This document shows, piece by piece, positions 48,721 to 61,500 of a DNA stretch of 64,000 bases. The stretch lies in the NCBI RefSeq assembly GCF_032854445.1, contig NC_088300.1:52426984-52490983 (forward strand). The letters run 5' to 3'. Source of the stretch: Liolophura sinensis. Lineage: Eukaryota; Mollusca; Polyplacophora; Chitonida; Chitonidae. A model generated the notes under the pieces. The model saw only the letters and a list, made by a program, of their open reading frames with translations, searched no databases and was not told the DNA's origin. Made by a program: the position numbers and the translations under genes. The first letter of the stretch is position 1, and the number at the start of each line of letters is the position of its first letter.

Positions 48721-50630
48721 TTTATTCTCATTGCTGTACTCTCGATGCTGTATATCTTTGATTATACTAATATTCCTAACGATTTTGACATGAGACAAAC
48801 CCTATAATGGATGAGCCACAAGCTGGTTTGGGATTGCATTTTGGACATGATTTGTTCCACCGATGGAGATCTAAATCGAATAACAAAACTATATACAGCC
48901 TGACCTACAAATGTCAATGTACAGCATACACTTGCTCTCACACGAGATTAATCAATCCGTATGTATACAGTTATAATCTTGCCTCGACTAACGTGGACAT
49001 TTTTGTCTTCAAATTGGAAATAAAAGTGCACTTTTCATTTTTATATTTTGAGTCTGTCTTTCTTGTATTTTTCTGATGTCCATAGCAGTACATTAATCAT
49101 ACATTAACAAGTGTATCTTTCGGAATAAGATTCCACAATTCTCTGAATGAAATAGCATTAGACAAGATCTGTCTTTGACTGACTTCTTCAGTAGGTTGAC
49201 CGTTTGCATTGTTTTTGGCACGCCATGCATCGTACATAGAAAAGGCGAACTTTGTAAATATTAAATAATTTGAAAGGAATGAATAATTTTGATGCGAGTA
49301 CTGTTTTAGATAAATAAATATATTTTTCTATCTCGATTGCCCAACTAAATGTATATAAATCAGGCACACAAACAAATCTCTGCACTAATTTATCCCTGTA
49401 CTGACCACGTGTAACGTAGTTGTAACTCACAGTTGCAGGCTCGATGTTCTTCGCTTTCTCTATACCAGGGACATTCCAACATCACGTGAGTATTCGTGGC
49501 ACGAGGCGGGCCTGGCTTGTTAACAACCATTTAATGACTTATCTCCTCCATCCATCATATTGTCACGTGACCATCCAGATACCTGAGAGTCGATGTATGT
49601 TTGTTCAGACGGGCAAAGCGGACGCGTATTCCCCATTTGTCAACGTCGCTGCAATTTAATCACTATTAGCAACATATGTGTTTGTTTCGTGGTGAAAATG
49701 AAAATTAGGTATATCATGTCATTATAGTCGAAATACCTTCAATTACGCTATTAATGTGTTGTACTTACGATGCCAATTGGTGTTTAAACTTTAAAGTTTT
49801 AACATATATGTGCTATAAAATTGCGACACAGCAACTACATATATGCTTAAAATTAGACCGTGCAGTTTTACCGTACAGTAAACGTTTCGACATAGTGAGT
49901 TAAAGAAATTTTATTATAAAGGACATCTTGATCAGGTCACAGAAATTAATCAATAATCGATTATGATGTTCAATAAGTAGCTGCACTTAACGGGTTGTAT
50001 AACAAAATATGCTTGCTTGGGAATTTTTAGCGTGAAAAATATTTTAAACATACTTTTCTGGATAATGTATTTAGAAGTAGAATTCTGTTATTTTTTTAGG
50101 TTATGTAGCTTATATTTTATTCATTTTTTATATCAGAACTTTTAATTGGAAAACACTTATTTTTTTCTAATGCTAGTTCATTTTGTCTACTGGCCTATAT
50201 TGTGCTGTGTTAATACATTATTGAAGTCAAGTTTCTTGTACATGCATGTACATTGTGTGCGACAATCAAAAGACAATGCAGATTGCACGCTTTACCTCTT
50301 TAAACCCTGTCTTATTTGCAAAAATATATCCATGCTGGAAAATTTTGCTTATAGATAAGTAGGCCTACGTAAAATGTCTTAGGTCCGATAAACTATTCCC
50401 TAACCTATATATACAAACTGCACTGGCACGGGAAGGCATGAAAAACCACGTTCACACTACATTCATGATGCTTTTCGGCCTTTAGTATATAAAATATATA
50501 TAAATATATTTATATTTATCAGACGTGGGCATTGGAACTCACATAATCAGATGGAAATTACTTCGTTTTTACTCAATATTTCATAGACAGTTTACACCGT
50601 ATTTAAGGATATGTCAGTTATATATGTCAG
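48721..50630. other. Intergenic, no gene seen
   Basis: AT-rich. ORFs of at most 89 codons, none recognised. No named repeat. Confidence 0.35.
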
Positions 50631-50860
50631 TTTATTGGTGCGGCACACCGGTCAAGGCCACGGAAACCTCCGCATGTCTCAAGTAAACAGCACACATCTC
50701 TAGCCGTAAGACCACACCTGGGCCAGAGGGAGCTGGGATCGAACATCTGAATGGCCAAAAGATATAATGCATACAAGGGTGTGTTCCTTTTTTTTTTTTT
50801 TTTTTTAGTAATTTCATACGTGTCGACCGTTTCTTTATACGTCGGTAATACCGCCATGTA
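50631..50860 (-). repeat. Possible retroposed fragment with A-run
   Basis: On the minus strand, a run of 19 A (50788-50806) is bordered by GC-richer sequence with GATCCCAGCTCCCTCTGG. It may be a retroposed RNA or an uncharacterised repeat. I do not recognise it. Confidence 0.3.
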
Positions 50861-51263
50861 TACCTGATGAACTCAACACTCACCTCAGTACAATTCTGCC
50901 TTTGGGATGACGTTATGGACGGAATCCGTGGCCGTTTGTTCGAAGGTGTGTTGGTTGATACTTGTATTAAATCATATTTTATATTTAAAATTTTAGCCAG
51001 ATGCAGTAAGTCAAAATATAAAAACAGCAGATTTACTTCATATTTAACAGACTGTTATTCAATTTGCTTGGACTAAGTACAAAATTGAAGACTTGGCTTA
51101 GTATTAAATCTGGTATTAAGTATTGAAACAATGTTAAACAACTGCGCCCCTGGTAAGATATTAACTATTCATATATGAGAACAGTCGTCAATAAAGCTTT
51201 TACTCGCGGATCGCCATTGCTCGGGAAAACGCACACGTTATCTACAGCAGAAGTGTGGTAATT

Positions 51264-51337
51264 GTGAGTGAGTGAGTGCTTAGGGTTTAACGTCGTACTT
51301 AACAATTGTTCAGTCATATGACAACAAAGGAGTGTGT
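51264..51337 (+). repeat. Truncated GTGAGTGAGTG-family repeat
   Basis: GTGAGTGAGTGAGTGCTTAG, TTTAACGTCGTACTTAACAA and CAGTCATATGACAACAAAGG match the first quarter of the copy at 13203. Confidence 0.8.
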
Positions 51338-51835
51338 GTAGGCATTACCATATAAGCACTGGTCAACTTAAAGACATGCTTTTGGAAATGATATACTTAC
51401 TATTTAAATTGGCCATTTAATTGACAGGTGTATCTACATATATAGGGCCCTGTCACATGTCTGGCTTTATACACTATGTCTATATGTTAATAATATATGT
51501 ATGAAAAACGCACCGGTTACAACTAGTGGGCTACAATCTAAATATTCAATGTAGATTCTTGGATTTATGTCATCCCAAAGAAATTATTTCTGTTCTTTAT
51601 TTGACAGGGTTTAAAGGCTTTACTGAAAGGTTTTGTATGATCGCGGTTAGTTTCATGGATGTAGAAAACACCACTGCCTAGAGGGAAAACCTCCTGCCTT
51701 TGGCAAGTAAATGATGGACTTTTCCAATTGTGACGTACAGGCATGCAGTGGAGCCGGGAGAAGGTGGGTGGGTTTTGGAACAAATCATTTGCGCAGCACG
51801 CCAGTCTGCATGCAGTAAGAAATCACTCAACATAT
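51338..51835. other. Intergenic, no gene seen
   Basis: Nothing recognisable. Confidence 0.35.
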
Positions 51836-51965
51836 ATTATTTATATATTTATTTATCTGATTGTTTTTGCGCTATTGACTGGAGAATTTTTCACTTATAC
51901 AATGGCGGTCATTTTCCTGGGTGGAAGAAAAACTGCACGTTCCTGGATCCGGAAACAACGGATCC
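51836..51965 (-). repeat. SINE 3' half
   Basis: TATTTATTTATCTGATTG, TTTTTCACTTATACAATGGC and GGTGGAAGAAAAACTGCACG are the reverse of the SINE tail and body. Confidence 0.75.
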
Positions 51966-52099
51966 TTGTCAAGGTACTAACTTTCCCATTTGCATATAAT
52001 AAATAGCTGCAGTATCCTCAATATCATCCACAGTTTCAAATACATAAATTAATGGTGTCAAAGGTGAAACGTTGAGGTTAATCAAGAAAAACCACAATT

Positions 52100-52420
52100 A
52101 TCTCCACCAAGAGGTTATGTGTTTTCACCAGCTATTATTTGTATGTCCGTTCGTCTACCTGCCTGTCTGATTATCTCTCCGTTAGGAACGAAAAAGTTAT
52201 GCAGTGATTTGGATAAAATTTTGTGCAAATAAGTTTACAATGGGTCAAGGACCATTAAATTTTGGTGGTAATCCGGATCGACGTCCGGCTTCGGGATTAT
52301 GATTTAATCAATTCTTCAGTAAGAGAGTTTATAGTCCTAGCTTTGTCTATAGTGTAGGATTTGTATATACCTTTTGCTGTGGCGGAGGTTCGCGCTCCAT
52401 TAGTGCTTTCTAGTCATGAC
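52100..52420 (+). repeat. Widespread metazoan interspersed repeat
   Basis: Starts CCACCAAGAGGTTATGTGTT, passes ACCATTAAATTTTGGTGGTA, and ends GGCGGAGGTTCGCGCTC. I recall this order of phrases from a non-coding repeat found in animals as distant as fishes and invertebrates. The copy is diverged. Confidence 0.6.
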
Positions 52421-52554
52421 ATTATTACATATGGCTCCTCGTCTTGGATTTCAGTAATGGGGAAACATTCCAGTACCTCTATACACTAAATGCTCGACGC
52501 TCAGCCAGGATACCAAAGTTTGTTACCAAGAGTGTCACGACTATAGAAAGTATT

Positions 52555-52735
52555 TGATTTATTTGATTCATTTGATATATTTATTTGATTGCTCTTCAAC
52601 GCCGTGATCAAGAATTTACACTTACATGATATATTGCGTTCACTTTTCATAAGTGGAGGAAACCGAGGCAGTGGAGGCCTCGGGACAAATCACTAACCTT
52701 TGACCAGTTTACTGACAAACTTTCCAAAGTGTGGG
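52555..52735 (-). repeat. Diverged SINE fragment
   Basis: A TTTGATT-rich tail, AACGCCGTGATCAAGAATTT and GTGGAGGAAACCGAGGCAGT match the common SINE in reverse. Confidence 0.65.
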
Positions 52736-52859
52736 GAACCGACTTGCACGATATATTCGTGGAAGACACGCGGTCTTCAACGATCCTAAAATTACATGAA
52801 CTGTCTAATCAACACCGTGGACCGTTTTTGTCATCACTGAACCTGCTGCACCTCGTATA

Positions 52860-52965
52860 CTAGTGGTTGAGAGTCATTAAGCCCCGTCCCACGCCGACTG
52901 GTGACTTTGACATAATGCTGCAGTGAGGCAGCACTATAAGTACTGTCGTAATATCACGGGAATAA
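52860..52965 (+). repeat. Fragment of the second SINE family
   Basis: TGCAGTGAGGCAGCACTATA near a GACTTTGACATAATGC segment resembles the 3' end of the family seen at 3915. Confidence 0.45.
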
Positions 52966-54500
52966 AATGGTCATGTATTGCGATAATGGTGTAATCTCTA
53001 TACCTGTATGGAGATTTGCACTTACTATTTGAGTGCTACAGGTAAACCTGTATAGGTATATATACTATGTGTATAGTATTGCTGTGAACTTGTTTCTTCT
53101 CGGAAAATGCTTGGGATACACGCGTTCACGGTTTTGCGTTTGGAACGCAAATAAAGCCACGTGGTGCTTTTTGACCATTCAAACAACTTACATCGGTTGC
53201 GTGGGCATTGGCTTAGCCAATTCTAGCTCTTTTCAGCGTGCTGGAGTTTGTTTAATTTCCAAAAATGACCTACCTGACCGTATAAAGCGACACTGTAAAC
53301 TCACGTAAATACAGATTTCAATGAAAAGACTTGGAAAAATGACATGTTAATCATCCAGTTGGCAGTTTGCTGAATATACCCACGAATACATTCACGAGTT
53401 TTTCATGTACTTCAATAAAATGACTATTTCCTGTTACTAACGTGCATTTTCTAACCACGATGTTGCTGAAATACTGCTATTGTGGCGGTAACCCACTCTC
53501 AATCAATCATTCATTCACCCACGATGTGAATGAATATACCGAAATTTGATATCTCATCCAAATCAATTCAACAATTCTTCTATATTGCATTTTTTAACCA
53601 GGTTCTTTGTAATATATGACTATGATCTACATGTATATAATCTCATTTTTTAAAACTTTTAAACAATGTTTTAAGATAAGAGTATATCTCTTTAAAAGAA
53701 GTGGGTAAAGTGGTTCTGCAACATTGAATAATAATATTGATGGGAGGCTGCTTGGTCATTGCTCTATACTAACCTGCTAACCACCTCAGCCACCCCTCGA
53801 GCCCCCCTCCCCCTACCCCACCTCCACCCCACGGCACCGTATGCAGAACATGAAACAAAGATGGGCACCAGAAGTTCTACGGGTCTATTTGTCAAAGCGT
53901 ATTAACCGCTATAAGTCAAGTCTTGAACATCAAATCTTAATTTGACAAGCAACGGCTGGCTCTTAGCAACGAGATATAGTAAGATACGAGCCCACAGACA
54001 AAATCAGACACTTCTCCATGCTTCTTGAAATTTTCAAATCTTTGACGAGAATTTTTGGGATACTTGCTCTGAAATCAATTAATCAATCAAACAATTGTCC
54101 AATGAACAAAGAAAATCAACATAATATATGATCAACTGAAAACGTGTTGATCCACCAAAAATCCTAGCATAATGCAAAAGCATGCATAGATACTCCAAAA
54201 AAACTGTGAGAAGTCGCATATTTGACGTTTCAATACTTCTACAAAATTTTATTTTTCATCTTCCCGTCTTTATCTTAAGAATTTTGTCGAAATGTTTAAA
54301 CGTCAAATATAAGACTTTTCAGGTTTTTTGGGGGGAACATCTCTACTTTTGCATTGTGATAATCAACTGAAGGGCTACGACTAGCGTCCACGCTTTGAAT
54401 ATTTGAGGTACTCTGAAGTCAAATAAGGTGCACAGCTAAATTTATAAATCTAAATAATAAATCTAAATGTATACAGAATACATGTATATTTAAAAAAATA
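52966..54500. other. Intergenic, no gene seen
   Basis: AT-rich, with a C-rich stretch at 53795-53835. ORFs of at most 91 codons, unrecognised. Confidence 0.35.
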
Positions 54501-54504
54501 TATG

Positions 54505-54735
54505 GCATAAGGTGAATGGTTTACTCATAAGACGGTAGCCAGCATTATGGTGGGAGAAAACCGAGCAGAACACGGGGGAAACCCACAAACATCCACAGTT
54601 TGCTGGAAGATCTTCCAACATATGGCTGGAGAGGAAGCCATCGTGAGCTGGACTTGAAGTCGCGGTAACAGCATTGGTAAAAGACTCATAGGTTATTGCG
54701 CCTCGCTGGTACGCTAACCACCTCGATTCTGTAAA
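54505..54735 (-). repeat. SINE, near-full diverged copy
   Basis: CAGCATTATGGTGGGAGAAA, GGGGGAAACCCACAAACATC and GAGAGGAAGCCATCGTGAGC follow the order of the common SINE in reverse. The tail is degraded. Confidence 0.85.
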
Positions 54736-55264
54736 GCCACTAAGTAACATAAGCTTGAATTTCAAGCTAGAGATCTCCTAAATAGCTAATCCAGACTAAT
54801 CCTAACGACATATATATTAAATCATAATATATGGCTTCATAAGGCAAAATTTCTTTCACTGAAAAGCCACGAAATATAATGAAGAACATTAAATTTTCAA
54901 ACAATGAAATGTCGTTTTAATACGCCACGAATGTCACTAAATAACAACATAATACAAGTACAGAAAATTAAGCATCATGGATATTCTCATTCATGGTTAG
55001 ATGAGAAAGCCTGTATGTCGATACGAAACAAGTACGATATCGATATGTAAGTTTAGCAAGAATATACTACCCTGACACGGTGTATATGTGTTGAATAGTT
55101 GATATATTTCCGGACCGGGCGAGTTTACTTAATTTGCAACATAAATAATCAACAAATACTTAGCACTGGGGACCATAAGAAACGAAACCACGCTTCTGAA
55201 CTCTAAAGAGGTTTCCCTGGTGACGCCATATGTCGAATGAGGAGTTAGATCCTTGTCACGTCCC
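54736..55264. other. Flank downstream of NKX3-2
   Basis: AT-rich. No gene and no clear AATAAA for the minus-strand gene could be assigned. Confidence 0.35.
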
Positions 55265-55556
55265 AAAGAATATTGTTCCCATTGTCCTCATTAAAGAACA
55301 TTGTCCACATTAACCTTATCAAAGGATATTGTCCATATTGTCCTCATCAAAGTATATTGTTCATATTGTTGGTATCAATGGGCCTTGTAAATATTGTTCT
55401 TTTCATATTGTCTTTATCAAAGGATATTGTTCATATTTTCTTTATCAAAGGATATTGTTCAGCTTGTAATTATCAAAGAACATTGACCATATTGTCCTTA
55501 TCAGTGGACTATGTTCATATTGTCGTTATCAAAGAACATTATTCATATTGCACAAA
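55265..55556. repeat. Tandem array, 28-bp unit, just past the NKX3-2 stop codon
   Basis: TATC-led units recur at 28-bp steps (TCAAA at 55319, 55347, 55375 diverged, 55417, 55445, 55473, 55501 diverged and 55529, with one 42-bp step). The consensus is about TTATCAAAGGATATTGTTCA plus eight bases. Six units keep ATCAAAG, a TCF/LEF-type core, overlapping TTATC, a GATA-type core. The array lies 30 bp beyond the homeobox gene's stop, so it is probably in its 3' UTR. The long plus-strand ORF across it is a product of the repeat. Confidence 0.9.
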
Positions 55557-55585
55557 ATGGTGTTAAAAGTCTTGAATCACAAAAC

Positions 55586-58500
55586 CTATGAGTAATGGAA
55601 ATAGAAGGGAAATACTGTTAATCCGGGAATTGGTATGGATGGGTAGAGGAACGGCTTGAGTTCATTAGGATTGTACAGCCTCTTATCGTCCTTGATCAAC
55701 ACTTTCACTGCCACTTTCTTCGCCGTGCTCGGTAAAGTCTGCTCCTGCTGTAGTTGACGGCGTTTTGTTTTATATCTCCGGTTTTGGAACCAGATTTTCA
55801 CCTGCGTTTCAGTCAACTTCAAGGCTTGAGCCAAATCAGCTCTCTCTGGCCCCGATAAATACCTCTGATGACTAAATCTTCTCTCCAGTTCAAAAACTTG
55901 AGCGTGGGAAAATGCAGCGCGAGAGCGTTTCTTTCTTGGCTTCGACGTCTGCGGTTTGCCGCCATTTTCTTGTTTACCAGCGTCTATTGTTTTCGTCTTG
56001 TCGCCGTTGCCTGGAATCGATACACACAGTCTGAGATTATTTACAGTCAGCAGAAAGTCAAGCACGGGGGTAGATGTTAATAAAATGAGAGCAGATCTGC
56101 TGATACAAATGCTATTTCCTGTAACAGAACGTTTTGTGTAAAAGAGTAGTATTGTAACAGAGAAATGTTATATACAGGCGAATGCCCTCTATACACACAT
56201 GCCTTGTGTTTTACCTGATTTTTCCTCATTCAACTTTTAAAGCAAGAAGCATACACAGCACATGCGGATACGTGTAAGTGTGACCTAGCATTAATGCTTG
56301 TTATATAAGTACGGCTAATGACAGAAGATTTACTGAGCTGGACATTATATCTGCATATATATATTGAAGGTACCTAACCTCTTCTTCCCAAAATTATTCG
56401 CTGGTACGTCAATTATAACATGACCTGCAAGCAATGCAATGGTTTCTATGGATAAACATCCGTATGTGTGTTTTTCATGGAATGTGCAACTGTCATTTAT
56501 AAGAGACAACCGTTTTGGTTAAGGCGTGAGAAAGTCTCCCTGTACTATTAGTTATATACACAATCGCTGTATACACATATGCGGAAATATATAAGATCAG
56601 TGAGCTTCATATTGGGTGAAACAGTAGCAGGTGTCAGTTTAGTACATTCACATGAACAGTAAGTTAAAGTATTAATGACTTGTGATATTCAGAAAATATC
56701 GGCAAAAATTCTATGTACTAAAGAAAATGTGTATATTTAGGGATTAAGCTATCGGCTTATCTGAGTTCACAGCGTTTGCACATAGAGAACCGTTATTGTT
56801 ATGAGGAAATGGGGCTGTACAGGCCAGGCCTTGTCCATCGTGAATAGAACTCTGTCTTAAGTCTAAACAGTTTTCTAACACTGGTACCTTGTCCGGAATT
56901 AGCCTCATGAAAGACATGACATTCCAAAATTTAATAATCTGTCATCACGTATTTTAGTTATGGGCGCCGCTCGATTTCTCTAAGAGTAATCTCAGAAAAT
57001 CTATAGTCATGACTCCTTGCCATTCATCTGATTTCACTTAATCTAAAATAAACAGTCACTGGAGTTTAACCAAGAGACTCTCTTATTTTATAAATACTGC
57101 TTGAAAATTGAACAAGGTGTGATAACCTTCGTCGGCCAAAGGACGCATCATCGAATAAATCATTTTCCCAATTTGGTGACATTTTTCGTTTGATAGGGAG
57201 TTTCCATAGATGCGAAAGCGGAATTATTTTTATAATAGCTATAAATTTTAAACATGGAACGACAGACTTTATACATAATTCTATACACTAGCTTCTGTTT
57301 GTTTTAAATAGTTATTACATGTTAATTATATTATAAACAGATATATACACAGATCATTACAATAATTCAATTATTTTGTAATCGTGAAGATCACCTTTGG
57401 GAAATAATGTTATCATGAGGTCATGTAATCACGGAATTCTCTTCGAGGCCATTTGTTTTTGGGTAGACCTTCTGCATTTTGTTTTAATAATTTGTTTTAA
57501 TAACTGACTTAACTCTGCAATCTGGAATTGAACATTTGCGATTCTTGGCTGCACGAATGCTTATGTACTCAATAGCAAAAATCACACGGAAAATTAAAAT
57601 AAAGAAACGAAAAGTAAGATACAAGTAAAAAAAACACACATTTAACAATTGCAAAAAAAAGATTTATATATATTTTTCAAAAATTATATAATCTATATTT
57701 TTATTCTTATACGCGTTTACTGAAAGGCGTGTTTTTCTTAAAGAATATATTCGAATTTCAGTCTTAAATGCCCTTCTGTATATATTATTACAGTATATAA
57801 ACAATGGATCAGCATCAAAGCAGAGACGTTAAGTTGTAAGAGTTCCACACGACATTTAACCCTGAAGGGTGTGTGAGTGGATTTTTAACCCGGTGAAGTG
57901 GCCTCTACGTGTACATATACGTGTCTGTTCTGTATGTATACTCGTGTTGTATGCCCAGCTTTGTATGGAGAGCTCACCCAGCAGCGTTTTGTTCAAATCC
58001 ACATTTCCCATCTCCGAGAACTCAGCGTGAGTTATAGCACTAAACCACACACATGCACACACATACGACCCTACATCACCAGACAGACCTCCTCAAACCC
58101 ATGTAACAATTGATACCACTTATCCACGTACAAACACATATACACACTAGCCAAGTAGAGTGGAGGGGAATAACCGAGAAAAGCCGTGATAGTTTATTCG
58201 AGCACAGGTTCACTCTGTGCTCTGATTGTATAATATTTCACAAAATATTATTATCACAAACAAGTACCATCTTGCACTTGAACGAGAAGCCTCAAAGAAG
58301 AGAGATACCGATTTCTTACAGTATCACTGTATATATACAGTCTTCATACGATTACTCTGGCATTAAAAGCTACAGTCCGTGTCTTACACCACTAAATAAG
58401 CAAGAAAAATTTCGAGATGGGATAAAACCATGCAGAAGTCAACACGGTTTGAGTGTCATTTATATTCCTTCAAACTCTAACAACAAACATTAGGCAAATT

Positions 58501-61500
58501 TAAAGCGCCTGTCAAATCTGAGTTGTATGTCGTAGTTTTAGTAGATTATATTAAAAGTGAAAGCTGAAACAAGACAGTGGAGCAGAACAATGTGAAGTAT
58601 CCGAGCCCTCTTAAAATAATATCAAGACCACTAGTTGTCAAACAAGGAGCTATATTCATTCCACGAAACTCCCACTGCTGGCTAACCAGATGTTCCACCG
58701 GGCCTTGTGTGTGTGTGATATGAATTCCTACTCAGCCCGTCCCTATGACAGGAGGTCAGAGGGTGAGGTAGGCACGTGGTATCCATAAGAGGAGAGGAGG
58801 ACAGAGGCCGGCGATATAGCGATGCAGAGAGTATGTCCTACACGGGGGCAGCTGTTTGGCCTCAACATTTTGGTATCAGGTGACCAATTCAAGCATTAAG
58901 CCATCAATCTGCAATACAGGGCGTCGTATTCAAAAAGCCTTGTTAAGATATCTCGATTTAGTCGTAAGTTCAAATAATTCCAAGAAATCAGGAAACATAC
59001 AGCTCATTCTATTTTCTATTTCCTGGCTGTGAAACAAATCTTTCTACTTTCGTTGGATTTACATGATACCACAGATAGCTCTGCTGGTATTTCTTATTTG
59101 GACATATATCTCTATAAAGATGTTGGACATATATCTATATAAGGATGCTGGACATGTATCTCTATAAGGATGTGGGACATATATCTCTATAAAGATGACA
59201 AAGTCTCCTTTCACGCTGTCTTCATGGCAACAAGGATAATTTCAGTTTTGAAATAGAAACTTATTCCTATCTGAAAATGGCCATTTCTTACATATTCGTT
59301 TGGAAACTGCTACTTTAGTTTGCTTTGGAAATAAGTCTTACGATTATCGATTAGGGCTAGCGAATGTCGGACTTAACACTTTTGATTATGACATAATTTG
59401 ACTTGTATTGTACCAGCATGTTGTTTATTATATGTGACGACAACACATGTTGAGTAATTCTAGACAAATGACGTCAGATAAGGGCTAGCGTATACGACGC
59501 TACGTTTTAAGCGTATACATGGACAGTTAGAATAAAACCCTACCTGAGGTAATTTTGAAAAGTGGCCGGATTTCACTGGTGATGTACGTGTAACCATTTG
59601 CCAACTATCACAAGATCTTTGCTCTGGTTATACTATCTTTGCTGCGGTCTTTTATACTGAGTATATTTTTGAATTTTAAAAGACCCTTAGTTTAAACATG
59701 TATAAACATGCACTGATAATGTCAGTGTGGGAAGGAACGGTTACGCTTTAAAAACAGTGATGAATGGTGGTTTACTGGTTTCCTGAACATCACGCAAATT
59801 ACCAGTGCCTTTGCAGCTCTTCTGTTTGCTTAGAGTCGTTCACTGTTGTGTAAGTGTGTGTTTACCATACAAGCGTCACTTATCACAGTCACTATCAACA
59901 CATCCGACTAATTAAAGATAGTCATCGGTCAGTTTGCCTCTGATGTCCGACCATATTACACTTCTACATAAACACTGGATGAAGGGTCAGCCGTCTTTTA
60001 AGGACGTATGTAGACGTAAACCGGATTTGCAATTGACTGTAGACTGTCGGGAATCAAAACTCAACACATATACGCACAAACGCTACATTTGTATCGTCTA
60101 AGTTGTTTGTAAGTTATAAATTATGAGGTGTGAGAGATTTCCTTTGAAGAATGAAAATAGGAGAAAACTGTTAAGCTAAGAACTATATTACCAACACATT
60201 AGCAGATTAACACTAGACTTATAAGTTACTATACGCGCTAAAGTAATTTTTAAACACTATAACTGGCATTTTATGTTGCAGCTGTATCATTTATTTTGCA
60301 ACTCAAATGAGAAAAGCGATTTATTTTATCTGTATCTACACCGCATAAGTCAGAAAATTAAATTATGTTTTTTTATAAAAAGGAAATCTATAACCCTTTT
60401 CCTTGCCTGTAAATGGTTGGGAAACAAAATAAAAGTATTATTATCAACGCGTCGTGTAGTTTTTATGTGGTGCTTTAGGTCTCAAGAGTAGTTTTTTCAA
60501 AGGATGATGGTAAAATTAATAAATGAAGGAACCTTCGAGCGATCCTTGAAATCAAGATTTCAAACCACGCATCTGACAACTTTCGTGCAGGTTGTTGATT
60601 AACGTCGAGCAATTAAGGGGCATGAATTCTACCTCGCCAACTCGTTTAGCTGATGCACACGGCTTGGGATTGACGTACATTAAACCTCGCTTCCTTTGAG
60701 GGTTCAATAAAACTTAATATATTCGTGAAGTGTTTTCTACAAATTCAGTTTAATATTGTCATTTCATTAAGTGATTCTGCATATTCATAGCATCTTGTTT
60801 TCTACACAGAGCTGTGAATTTATGTACTGTGATATATCAATTACATTTTTGTGATTTTGAAGAAAATCACAATTTAAAAACTTACATATAGATAGGGCAA
60901 TAATCAATGTTTGTGGGCAATTTTTATACATCTATATTAAAAATGCATTAATCCCTTGACTTCGGTCAATGTTTCACCTGTTGACAACCTGAACTGCGAG
61001 TTACTTTGCTGAAAACGTCTACTTCTACTCAAAATAATTTTGAATTAAGAGTTGCGCGGGATTTGTTGGTCTTGATTTTCGTTTTTTCTTGGTTGTCTGT
61101 ACGTCTTTAATTATATCGTCTACAGATAACTGAATACTTGAATTCAGAAAATGGTGTGAATAATGTTACTATTCAAAATGAACAAAAAAATAAAATACGA
61201 TATAGAGAGTAAAACCTGAGAAGCGACAACAGTGTGATAGTTGGCAATTGGTCATACTGGTCCAGCCGTTCATGCATTACTTAAATAGTAACGCATTACA
61301 CGTCTCCTGGCACTATGTCTTCAAGAAAATTAGGTTAAAAATGTGCAGTGATGTTCATTGCAATAATGTGGATTTTTTTTTTTACAATGGATTGGATTTT
61401 GCCGTGGAATTGCATGGTTATGTGACCAGATTTGAAAATCATGCAAGTAACCAAATAGTCCTTGGCATCAATGTTATTCTGGTAGCCAGATTTTCCTTGG

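Noticed and set aside
55273-55566. 97-codon hydrophobic plus-strand ORF
   Set aside because: It is the translation of the 28-bp tandem array; the repeat, not selection on protein, keeps it open.
58110-58493. 127-codon ORF in the NKX3-2 intron
   Set aside because: No recognisable domain, and composition resembles the flanking intron.
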